Shown here one piece after another: positions 16,736-25,100 of a stretch of DNA of 27,516 bases; the first letter of the stretch is position 1; each line of letters starts with the position of its first letter. The notes below the pieces were generated by a model. The model was not told where the DNA came from. It did not search any database and saw nothing but the letters and a program-made list of their open reading frames with translations. The position numbers and the translations under genes are program-made. Where the stretch lies: assembly GCA_964611385.1 (NCBI GenBank), contig CAZSXS010000050.1:1-27516 (forward strand), read 5' to 3'. This stretch comes from CAZSXS01 sp964611385 (GTDB lineage: Bacteria; Bacillota; Clostridia; Lachnospirales; CAYPQA01).

Positions 16736-18627
16736 TCAGAAGCTTATGTGAATACTATGATATCCTATCCACGGACGAAGACCTACGACTCAGCCCCCTT
16801 GGCTTTGAAATGAACACTGCAAGTTATTGTGCGATCTTAACAAAGGAAGGTGAATTATTTGATATCGTGTCCCTTTTGGTTGATAAAAAGCGTCAGGCTT
16901 TTATGACACCTTATAGCATGAAAATTAAAGGGATAGCGGCCTCCCCGGTTTTTGATAACTTTGCTTACATATTTGGAGTAGGAAATACACTAGGAAGCTT
17001 GGAAGAGAAAAAATTTGAAAAAGCAAAAGAATTGCATCTTACCTTGTTTCAGAACGGTTCGTCGGACGAGGCCAAAGCGATTTGCAGATTTTTTGAAAAT
17101 TGGGATATTCAAAGCGCTTGGGAAAACAAATACATCCTTAATCAATACAGTCCAAAAGGCAATGCCTTTTCTGGTAATGTTATCTTTAAGCTCGTTGGAA
17201 GTGATACTTATTTTCATGAATGTGAAGAGATCATTCGAATCTGGGTTGATGAGAATACGCGCAAGCGAATGAAAGAGGATCCTTTACTGAGTCAATGCTC
17301 AACCTATGGAGAGCAAATGGTGATCGCCAAGCTGCACAAGCAACTTTCTGGCGTAAAAGGAGCAAGCGGGATGGGCGCTTCTTTGGTGTGCTTTAATAAA
17401 GATGCCGATTCCTCCTATAATTTGGAGCAAAGCTACAATGCCTTTGTTTCAGATGCGGCTATGCACAAGTACACAACAGTGCTTCAACGTATGCTTGATT
17501 CTGATAAGCAAAAAATATTTATTGGAGATGACACAACCGTTTTTTGGGCAAGTACAACCTCCATGAAAGAAATAGAGGTTGTAAGATCACTGTTTGATTA
17601 CGAAGAAGATGAAGACGATGAAGACTCTATGGGGTCAGAAGCTGCTCCTAGGGGGTCCGATTCTTCCTCAGCCCAAGCTGGGCACCAACTTACAAAGCAA
17701 GATACCAAGACAGAGGAAATTGTCCGAACCCTTTTAAAGATAGGGATGCAAGGAATTTACAGTTTTCCGGAGTTTTCGCCGAATGTGAATTTTTTTGTCT
17801 TAGGGCTTGCGCCCAACGCTGGAAGAATTTCAGTCAGGTACTTTTATAAAAATTCCTTTATCGGTTTTTGCGAGAAAATTAAGCAGCATTATGATGACAT
17901 TAAAATATATGGCGGCGAAAATGGAAAGGAACATATCAAGATATCCTCTCTACTCTATGCAACCGTTAGCCCACAGAGTAGAGACAAAAAAATACATCCT
18001 CTTTTGGGTGGTGCGGTGATGAGAGCCTTATTGACTGGAGAACGGTATCCGGCACTCCTATTTAACCTTATTTTAACCAGAGTAAAGAAGGATCAATCCG
18101 TTTCACAGGCAAAAGCAGCCGCCATAAAAGGCTACTTGCTTAGAAATTCGAGAATCAATAAAAGAAGAACGGAGGAAATTTCAGTGTACTTAAATGAAGA
18201 CTCAAAGGTTCCGGCTTATATATTAGGCAGAGTTTTTGCCATATTGGAAATGATACAGCAAAACGCCCAGGGGAACATGCTCAATACCACTATCAAAGAC
18301 CGATACTTTGCTTCGGCTTGCTCAACACCCGCCTTAGTGTTTCCGCAATTATTAAAGTTGGCTCAGCACCATCTGGCAAAAATTGACGGAGATTATTGGA
18401 GCATAGTGCTTAGTGATTGCTTATCTAAGTATGAAGGCGATAGCTTTCCTAAAACCTTTGATATGGAAAACCAAGGTAGGTTTATTTTAGGTTACTATCA
18501 GCAAACACAAAAATTATATGAAAAACGGGCTAAAGAGGGAACAAAATCTGTCGGATCTTCAGACTCAAGTGATCCCCCCGAATCTATAGAATCAAATTCA
18601 GAGATCTGGATCCAAGAGCAGTTGTAA
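16732..18627 (+). CDS. cas8c: Cas8c (Csd1), type I-C large subunit
   Basis: This 631-residue protein is the Cascade large subunit that reads the PAM and recruits Cas3. Family features are the N-terminal SLCEYYDILS, FLENWD-like FENWDIQSAWEN, NAFVSDAAMHKYTTVLQRML, and the C-terminal KDRYFASACSTPALVFPQLLKLAQHHLAKI. The ATG overlaps the cas5c stop by four bases. An acidic and serine-rich stretch (about residues 287-331, DYEEDEDDEDSMGSE then SSSAQAG) looks like an unstructured linker. The last 25 or so residues are Ser/Glu-rich and extend past the usual end. An internal in-frame start at 18184 probably makes Cas11c. Confidence 0.94.
   Translation: MIRSLCEYYDILSTDEDLRLSPLGFEMNTASYCAILTKEGELFDIVSLLVDKKRQAFMTPYSMKIKGIAASPVFDNFAYIFGVGNTLGSLEEKKFEKAKELHLTLFQNGSSDEAKAICRFFENWDIQSAWENKYILNQYSPKGNAFSGNVIFKLVGSDTYFHECEEIIRIWVDENTRKRMKEDPLLSQCSTYGEQMVIAKLHKQLSGVKGASGMGASLVCFNKDADSSYNLEQSYNAFVSDAAMHKYTTVLQRMLDSDKQKIFIGDDTTVFWASTTSMKEIEVVRSLFDYEEDEDDEDSMGSEAAPRGSDSSSAQAGHQLTKQDTKTEEIVRTLLKIGMQGIYSFPEFSPNVNFFVLGLAPNAGRISVRYFYKNSFIGFCEKIKQHYDDIKIYGGENGKEHIKISSLLYATVSPQSRDKKIHPLLGGAVMRALLTGERYPALLFNLILTRVKKDQSVSQAKAAAIKGYLLRNSRINKRRTEEISVYLNEDSKVPAYILGRVFAILEMIQQNAQGNMLNTTIKDRYFASACSTPALVFPQLLKLAQHHLAKIDGDYWSIVLSDCLSKYEGDSFPKTFDMENQGRFILGYYQQTQKLYEKRAKEGTKSVGSSDSSDPPESIESNSEIWIQEQL
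18184..18627 (+). CDS. cas11c: Predicted Cas11c small subunit from an internal start in cas8c
   Basis: A GTG at 18184, in frame with cas8c (codon 485), is preceded by a perfect GGAGG (18171-18175) with an 8-base spacer. Translation would give 147 residues, beginning with the valine codon of SVYLNEDSKVPAYILG and covering the helical C-terminal part of Cas8c. In the Desulfovibrio vulgaris I-C system a small subunit is known to be made independently from inside cas8c, from a similar point near the C-terminal fifth. The site and frame are seen in the sequence; translation is inferred. Confidence 0.72.
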   Translation: MYLNEDSKVPAYILGRVFAILEMIQQNAQGNMLNTTIKDRYFASACSTPALVFPQLLKLAQHHLAKIDGDYWSIVLSDCLSKYEGDSFPKTFDMENQGRFILGYYQQTQKLYEKRAKEGTKSVGSSDSSDPPESIESNSEIWIQEQL

Positions 18628-18637
18628 AAGGTAAACT

Positions 18638-18738
18638 ATACTCAGTCTCTTAAACATTTACCAAGCCGCCATCATTCAACCCGACTAAATTCTATTATTT
18701 TGGGCGGCGGCTTTGCAAAGCTGAACGTGACTGAGTAT
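18638..18738 (+). repeat. Nested inverted repeat between cas8c and cas7c
   Basis: ATACTCAGTC (18638-18647) pairs with GACTGAGTAT (18729-18738), and inside it AAGCCGCC (18663-18670) pairs with GGCGGCTT (18706-18713). The 101-base structure fills most of the 206-bp gap between cas8c and the cas7c start. No T tract follows, so it is not a clear terminator. A TTGACA at 18774-18779 lies after it, but without a good -10 box at normal spacing. Confidence 0.6.
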
Positions 18739-18833
18739 AATGCAGTTTCTTTTCACAAATTACAAAGATTAACTTGACATTTGGTGGTTTTTTGACTGGC
18801 TCCTAAATGTCAATCAAAATGGAGGTTTCTATA

Positions 18834-19775
18834 ATGATAGCTTTTGATAACGCAATAAAAAATAAATATGATTTTGTCTTATTCTTCGATGTAGAAAACG
18901 GAAACCCAAATGGCGATCCAGATGCAGGAAACATGCCAAGAACAGATGCAGAGACAGGGCATGGGATTGTTACAGATGTATGCATTAAGCGGAAAGTAAG
19001 AAACTATGTACAGTTGCTTAAGGATGATGTGGAAGGCTATAAAATATTCGTAAAAGAAATTCTAAATGATAAGTTGGAAGAGGCTTATCTCAATTGTGGC
19101 ATAAACGTGGAAAAGAAAGAAACCAAAAGCAAAAAAGACATAAAAAATAAAAAAGAATCGAATGACAGTTCCGAAGAATTTGAAAAGTACAGCACAAAAG
19201 TGAACAATGTTAAAAAGGCACAACTGTTTATGTGCCAAAATTATTTTGATATTAGAGCCTTTGGTGCGGTTATGGCTGTGGGAGATGCCCCTTGCGGCAT
19301 TGTAAGGGGCCCCATCCAAATGAATTTTGCTAAGAGCATAGACCGGATTAATCCTCAAGAAATTACGGTCACCAGGATGGCGATTACCAACAGGAAGGAT
19401 GCAAGTAAAGAACAAACAATGGGAAAGAAAAATTTTGTTCCCTATGCGCTTTATAAAATGGAAGGCTATGTTTCTGCCAAATTGGCCCAGGATGTAACAG
19501 GTTTCAGCGAAGGTGATTTGGAATTGTTCTGGGAGTCACTGATCAATATGTTTGAACATGACCGGTCGGCAGCCCGTGGGAAAATGTGTGTCAGGAAACT
19601 GATAGTGTTCAAGCACGAAAGTCCTTTGGGAAATTATCCGGCGCACAAGCTGTTTGAACGGGTGGATTACAAAAGAAAGAACGAAGAAGAACCAGCCAGA
19701 CGCTTCAATGATTATGTGCCTTACATTGATTTTGAAAATCTGCCGGAGGGTGTTACTGTGGATGAAAAGATATGA
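18834..19775 (+). CDS. cas7: Cas7c (Csd2), type I-C Cascade backbone subunit
   Basis: This 313-residue RAMP protein polymerises along the crRNA to form the Cascade backbone. The start has the Csd2/Csh2 signature VLFFDVENGNPNGDPDAGNMPRTD (split across residues about 16-40) and TDVCIKRKVRNYVQ, then FDIRAFGAVMAVGDAPCGIVRGPIQ and KLIVFKHESPLGNYPAHKLFERVDY. The ATG at 18834 has GGAGG eight bases upstream; the longer reading from 18807 would start before that ribosome site. A lysine-rich insert (about residues 94-117) is present. It overlaps the cas4 start by 14 bases. Confidence 0.94.
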   Translation: MIAFDNAIKNKYDFVLFFDVENGNPNGDPDAGNMPRTDAETGHGIVTDVCIKRKVRNYVQLLKDDVEGYKIFVKEILNDKLEEAYLNCGINVEKKETKSKKDIKNKKESNDSSEEFEKYSTKVNNVKKAQLFMCQNYFDIRAFGAVMAVGDAPCGIVRGPIQMNFAKSIDRINPQEITVTRMAITNRKDASKEQTMGKKNFVPYALYKMEGYVSAKLAQDVTGFSEGDLELFWESLINMFEHDRSAARGKMCVRKLIVFKHESPLGNYPAHKLFERVDYKRKNEEEPARRFNDYVPYIDFENLPEGVTVDEKI

Positions 19776-20421
19776 TGAAAACGATCGCATAGCCATATCC
19801 AATATCAAGCAGTACATGTACTGCAAGCGTCGCTTTTGTTTGATGACCTTAGACAGTCAATGGGCGAGTAACGACAAAATCATTGAAGGCGATTTGCTAC
19901 ACGAAAAAGTGAATGATCCTTTTTTCAACGAAAAGCGGGGTTCTGTACAGGTCAGTCGCAGCGTACCCGTTTATTCAGATGCCCTAAATCTGTATGGGAT
20001 AGCTGACATTGTTGAGTTCATCAAGGATGAGGAAGGAATTTCTATTAGCAATAAAAAGGGTAAATGGAGACTCAGTCCCCTGGAGTACAAAAACGGAAAA
20101 CCAGAGGAAAGCAAAGCGGATAACTATCAGCTTTGTGCCGTTGCCTTATGCTTGGAAGAGATGTTTCACACAAGTATTTCCACCGGAGATATTTATTATG
20201 GCAAGCTGCGCCGGAGAAAGACCATTGACTTACAGGAAATCAAGGAGTCTGTCAAGGAAGTCATTCAGGAAATGCAGGCACTCCTTGACGAAAACCGTAT
20301 TCTCAAAAAACAAGAAGATCAAAATTGTAGTTCTTGCTCACTGATAGACATTTGCTTGCCAGGAATCTTTGAGAAACAATCTGGAACCAAGGCCACAATC
20401 CAGGCCAGAATAAAAAAATAA
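19762..20421 (+). CDS. cas4: Cas4 spacer-acquisition exonuclease
   Basis: This 219-residue RecB-like nuclease trims pre-spacers and helps select the PAM during adaptation. It has YMYCKRRF (Cys21), LHEKVNDP, GIADIVEFI and the motif SPLEYKNGKPEESKADNYQLCAVALCLEE (catalytic Asp, Glu, Lys), then CSSCSLIDIC near the C-terminus (Cys189, Cys192, Cys198), which with Cys21 should bind a [4Fe-4S] cluster. The ATG at 19762 is in frame and overlaps the end of cas7c; an upstream reading to 19654 lies wholly inside cas7c and is not supported. Confidence 0.92.
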   Translation: MKRYDENDRIAISNIKQYMYCKRRFCLMTLDSQWASNDKIIEGDLLHEKVNDPFFNEKRGSVQVSRSVPVYSDALNLYGIADIVEFIKDEEGISISNKKGKWRLSPLEYKNGKPEESKADNYQLCAVALCLEEMFHTSISTGDIYYGKLRRRKTIDLQEIKESVKEVIQEMQALLDENRILKKQEDQNCSSCSLIDICLPGIFEKQSGTKATIQARIKK

Positions 20422-20441
20422 AGTCAAATGAGGCCAAACCA

Positions 20442-21497
20442 ATGAGAAAACTATTGAACACCCTTTATGTCACTTCGCCGAACTCATATTTAAGCCTGGA
20501 TGGCGAGAACATTGTTGTTTTGATTAAACAAACGGATGAGAAGGAAGGTTTAAGCGAGGGAACGGAGAAGTTTCGTATCCCTTTTGTCAACGTTGAAAAC
20601 ATCGTTTGTTTCGGATACATGGGCGCCAGTCCGGCGCTCATGGGTAAATGTGCAGACAATCAGATTCCGATCAATTTTCTGAAGCCAAATGGCGAGTTTT
20701 TAGCCAGGATCATTGGTGAAACAAAGGGCAGCGTGTTTTTAAGGAAGAAGCAATACCATCTTTCTGATAACGATGAATATTGTTTGACTTTTACTAGAAA
20801 CCTCATCATGTCAAAACTTTTCAACACGAGATTTACCCTAGAAAGAACCATTCGGGACAGTGGAGAATCTTGCGAGCCACTCCAACAGGTATCGAACTTT
20901 ATTAAGGACAACATACAGCGTGTAAACGAGTATAACAGCATTGAAGCCTTGATGGGCTTTGAGGGGATGGTGGCAAAGCAGTATTTTTCAGTATTTAACC
21001 ATATGATTATTCAACAAAAGAAGTATTTCAACATCACCGACAGGAACAAAAGGCCTCCTCTTGATGCTGTAAACTGTATGCTGTCCTATCTGTATGTCAT
21101 TCTTGGCCTCGAAATAAAGTCTGCCCTAGAAACAGTGGGCTTGGACCCTTATGTGGGGTTCATGCACTCCCTACGTTCTGGACGAGCCTCTCTTGCACAG
21201 GATCTGATTGAGGAATTGCGGGCCTACTTGGTGGATAGGACTGTCCTCACCCTAATCAATCTAAAACAGGTTAATGAGAAAGACTTTATCATCAAAGAGG
21301 GAGGCGCCGTCTTAATGACGGATGATGGTAGGCGAAAAATCCTAAGCGCTTGGCAGGAAAAGAAAAAAGAAATAATCCGCCATCCGGTCATAGACGAGAA
21401 AATTGAAATCGGCCTTATCCCCTATGTTCAGGCTCAGTTACTTGCAAGGCATATTCGTGGCGATTTGGAAGAGTATCCGAATTTTTTGTGTAGATAG
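20442..21497 (+). CDS. cas1: Cas1 integrase, type I-C
   Basis: This 351-residue protein is the catalytic subunit of the Cas1-Cas2 integrase that inserts new spacers. The metal ligands fit Glu174 (LMGFEGMVAKQYF), His242 (GFMHSLRSGRASLA) and Asp254 (QDLIEELRAYLVDR), with spacing like other Cas1 proteins. The N-terminal MRKLLNTLYVTSPNSYLSLDGENIVV is typical of subtype I-C. The ATG at 20442 is 20 bp after cas4, with a GAGG site. Cas1, Cas2 and Cas4 lie together next to the leader, as expected for an acquisition module. Confidence 0.95.
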   Translation: MRKLLNTLYVTSPNSYLSLDGENIVVLIKQTDEKEGLSEGTEKFRIPFVNVENIVCFGYMGASPALMGKCADNQIPINFLKPNGEFLARIIGETKGSVFLRKKQYHLSDNDEYCLTFTRNLIMSKLFNTRFTLERTIRDSGESCEPLQQVSNFIKDNIQRVNEYNSIEALMGFEGMVAKQYFSVFNHMIIQQKKYFNITDRNKRPPLDAVNCMLSYLYVILGLEIKSALETVGLDPYVGFMHSLRSGRASLAQDLIEELRAYLVDRTVLTLINLKQVNEKDFIIKEGGAVLMTDDGRRKILSAWQEKKKEIIRHPVIDEKIEIGLIPYVQAQLLARHIRGDLEEYPNFLCR

Positions 21498-21529
21498 AAA
21501 AAATCAAGGTTGAATAAGGAGGTATCCAT

Positions 21530-21820
21530 CTGTTTGTAATCATCGCTTATGATGTGAATACGGAAACCAACGAAGGAAAAAAACGATTAAGGATGGTCAG
21601 CAAAGCTTGCCAAAATTATGGCCAAAGGGTTCAAAACTCTTTGTTTGAGTGCTTGATCGACCATGGTACTTTTTTAAAGCTTCGAACCGAACTAGAAAAA
21701 ATCATTGATCATCAAAAGGATAGCCTTCGGTATTACTTCTTGGGCAATAACTGGAACAATAAGGTAGAGCATGTTGGGGCTAAAGCTGGGTATGACCCTC
21801 AGGGCACATTGATTATTTGA
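21530..21820 (+). CDS. cas2: Cas2, probably starting at CTG
   Basis: This 96-residue protein forms the dimer at the core of the Cas1-Cas2 complex. A CTG at 21530 lies seven bases after AAGGAGG (21516-21522) and opens a frame beginning (M)FVIIAYDVNTETNEGKKRL, the expected Cas2 beta-1 strand with the YDV aspartate. The next usable start, GTG at 21554, would delete this whole strand. The remainder QNYGQRVQNSLFECLID and RYYFLGNNW is typical. A base error that changed ATG to CTG is possible. Confidence 0.85.
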   Translation: MFVIIAYDVNTETNEGKKRLRMVSKACQNYGQRVQNSLFECLIDHGTFLKLRTELEKIIDHQKDSLRYYFLGNNWNNKVEHVGAKAGYDPQGTLII

Positions 21821-22172
21821 ATATAGCGATAGCTGTATCTTATTGTTGCAGGGATATTGTATAGTGCTTTGAATGCCTTTTCGTATGTGAAATTGTTCTC
21901 GTTGGGATTCTCTATTTATGTACTTTTCTGGTTTTCTTTATCTTAGGAATAGATGCAAAGACATTATTTACCACTAAAGCCTTTGTGTCTATTTGCGAAC
22001 CTCAAGTAAACATAAAAAACGCAGCTTATTTGAAAGTTATGGTTATTACATGGAGCTCACAAAGAGCGGAATCATGCGGTTTGTTAGCGTCATGCAAAAT
22101 CGAAAATTATTTTGTCCGCTCTGTGCTTAGGGTGTGTAATCTTATAAATGTTGTTTTTACTGCATTTTTAGG
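21821..22172 (+). promoter_or_regulatory. CRISPR leader
   Basis: A 352-bp gene-free stretch lies between cas2 and the first repeat. TGCGAACCTCAAGTAAACAT (from 21994) resembles the conserved motif of I-C leaders. AGAGCGGA (22063-22070) and TCCGCTCT (22115-22122) form an inverted repeat. The last 30 bases are T-rich and end in TTTTTAGG next to the repeat. New spacers should enter at 22173. No open frame with a ribosome site is seen here. Confidence 0.8.
22112..22140 (+). promoter_or_regulatory. Candidate promoter for the pre-crRNA
   Basis: TTGTCC (22112-22117) and TGTAAT (22135-22140) are spaced by 17 bases, about 33 bases before the first repeat. TATAAA at 22144-22149 is an alternative -10. 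Weak match; read direction agrees with the array. Confidence 0.4.
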
Positions 22173-25100
22173 GTCGCACTCCACACGGAGTGCGTGGATT
22201 GAAACTCAGCATACACATTTTTCTTGACGGTTCCGACATAGTCGCACTCCACACGGAGTGCGTGGATTGAAACTCGGGGATATCATCAAGGGTTGACAAA
22301 ATGGTCTGGTCGCACTCCACACGGAGTGCGTGGATTGAAACCACTAGCGTAGGTCTTGAATATCTGGTTGGGGAACGTCGCACTCCACACGGAGTGCGTG
22401 GATTGAAACCTTTTTTATTAATTCATTTACCAGTAAGCTACGGTCGCACTCCACACGGAGTGCGTGGATTGAAACTTATCGCGCCCCTTCCCCTGCATAT
22501 ACTGGAGATAATCGTCGCACTCCACACGGAGTGCGTGGATTGAAACTGGCAGGTTCGGATTTAAAAAACCATGCCCATACGTCGTCGCACTCCACACGGA
22601 GTGCGTGGATTGAAACAAAATTACCCCGCAGGGTTCGCATGAGGGGTGTAGGTCGCACTCCACACGGAGTGCGTGGATTGAAACAATGTAGCACTAAAAC
22701 AAAATTCGGAAACACGAAGGGTCGCACTCCACACGGAGTGCGTGGATTGAAACGTTAATGATGGGAAGAAAGAAAATCAGTGGATTGGTCGCACTCCACA
22801 CGGAGTGCGTGGATTGAAACATTCGCCAAAAGGATGGAGCGGATACATACGAGTCGCACTCCACACGGAGTGCGTGGATTGAAACCATTACCTCGTATTG
22901 TTTCAGCCCGCCATCTCCGGTCGCACTCCACACGGAGTGCGTGGATTGAAACTTTAGGAAACCGCATACAAAGCCGTGAAGTTGAGTCGCACTCCACACG
23001 GAGTGCGTGGATTGAAACTGAGCAAAGCTACGGGCTGATATTTCTGTATCCCCGTCGCACTCCACACGGAGTGCGTGGATTGAAACAAATCATTGCAGTG
23101 ATTTGTGTGATGATATGTTTAGTCGCACTCCACACGGAGTGCGTGGATTGAAACACCAAGAACGAGAGGCGTTGACCGGGTATCATTGTCGCACTCCACA
23201 CGGAGTGCGTGGATTGAAACTAATAGATGTGGGTGGGCTGAGTGGATTTCAGTAGAGTCGCACTCCACACGGAGTGCGTGGATTGAAACTTGGAATTGTT
23301 GAAAAGCAAGATGGTTCTATTTTTGTCGCACTCCACACGGAGTGCGTGGATTGAAACGTGATGTCTGTGATGCGTTCTCACAAATTCATTAGTCGCACTC
23401 CACACGGAGTGCGTGGATTGAAACGTTAACATCAAACCTAATAGGCGTATCATCGGGGTCGCACTCCACACGGAGTGCGTGGATTGAAACAAGAGAAAAG
23501 TATGACCAACTATACATGCAAATGGTCGCACTCCACACGGAGTGCGTGGATTGAAACTAAGTAAGCAATACAATATAAAATAAAGGGGATAAGTCGCACT
23601 CCACACGGAGTGCGTGGATTGAAACTTGGGTTACTGAGTACGTGACATTCTGGCTACGTCGTCGCACTCCACACGGAGTGCGTGGATTGAAACATTCCGC
23701 AGAGTGACAGGCTCGGCAACATCTTCCCAGTCGCACTCCACACGGAGTGCGTGGATTGAAACGGGTGACAGTGCGGAACAATTAAAACACCTGATTGTCG
23801 CACTCCACACGGAGTGCGTGGATTGAAACTGGCATCAATGAGCTATTGAAAGTCGCAAGCGAGTCGCACTCCACACGGAGTGCGTGGATTGAAACGTTCG
23901 GTCGTTAAGTTTTACATAATGAGAAAAAGGTCGCACTCCACACGGAGTGCGTGGATTGAAACCGGTACATAGGAATAGACCAAGACAAGAAGGATAAGTC
24001 GCACTCCACACGGAGTGCGTGGATTGAAACCATTGTGCCATTGTGAACAAACCCCAAGAGATTATGTCGCACTCCACACGGAGTGCGTGGATTGAAACAA
24101 AAACCATATTAACGGGATTCCGACTGGATTCAGGTCGCACTTCACACGGAGTGCGTGGATTGAAACGCTAGGGATAGTTACCAATGCAAAGAGTGCAGAA
24201 AGTCGCACTCCACACGGAGTGCGTGGATTGAAACGGCTGGTTCCTGTTATATTTGCAAATTTAGCTAATGTCGCACTCCACACGGAGTGCGTGGATTGAA
24301 ACATTCAGAGGAGAAGAATTGATTGGCATTTGTGAGGTCGCACTCCACACGGAGTGCGTGGATTGAAACTTCAAACGGTAAACAAATTTGTAAAGCGGTT
24401 TATCGTCGCACTCCACACGGAGTGCGTGGATTGAAACAAGTATTTGAAGGTCTAATTTATCCCCTCGAATAGTCGCACTCCACACGGAGTGCGTGGATTG
24501 AAACTGTTTATATCCCTGAAACGCTTACTGTTGACGGGGGTCGCACTCCACACGGAGTGCGTGGATTGAAACTTTATCAGCAATGCAAATAACCCATAAG
24601 CCCTGACCGTCGCACTCCACACGGAGTGCGTGGATTGAAACTTCTAAACTTGGGCTCATTTCCACGCTAGTAGAGTCGCACTCCACACGGAGTGCGTGGA
24701 TTGAAACTTATCCTTCAGTTTTTCTAGTCTACATTCCAAGTGTCGCACTCCACACGGAGTGCGTGGATTGAAACAAATATAAGGCACAGCATGAGGTATT
24801 AGAGCATCGGTCGCACTCCACACGGAGTGCGTGGATTGAAACAAAAGCCCGCACTCAGAAGCCCTGTGAAATTGGTGTCGCACTCCACACGGAGTGCGTG
24901 GATTGAAACAATAACGTTTGATAACAGAAATGGACTGGCTAAAGTCGCACTCCACACGGAGTGCGTGGATTGAAACCAGCAACCGAAATGTACTGCCTCA
25001 TCATCTTTTGTCGCACTCCACACGGAGTGCGTGGATTGAAACTGGAAACAGGTTCATCATCGCAGTCGTCGTTTGTCGCACTCCACACGGAGTGCGTGGA

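Noticed and set aside
18774..18802. Internal promoter for cas7c from TTGACA at 18774
   Set aside because: No acceptable -10 box at 16-18 bases; left as a remark only.
19654..19761. Longer cas4 start at 19654
   Set aside because: The added 36 residues lie inside cas7c, lack Cas4 similarity and have no ribosome site.
23851..23862. AGTCGCAAGCGA at the end of spacer 25, like a partial repeat start
   Set aside because: Only GTCGCA matches and the spacer has normal length; chance is enough.
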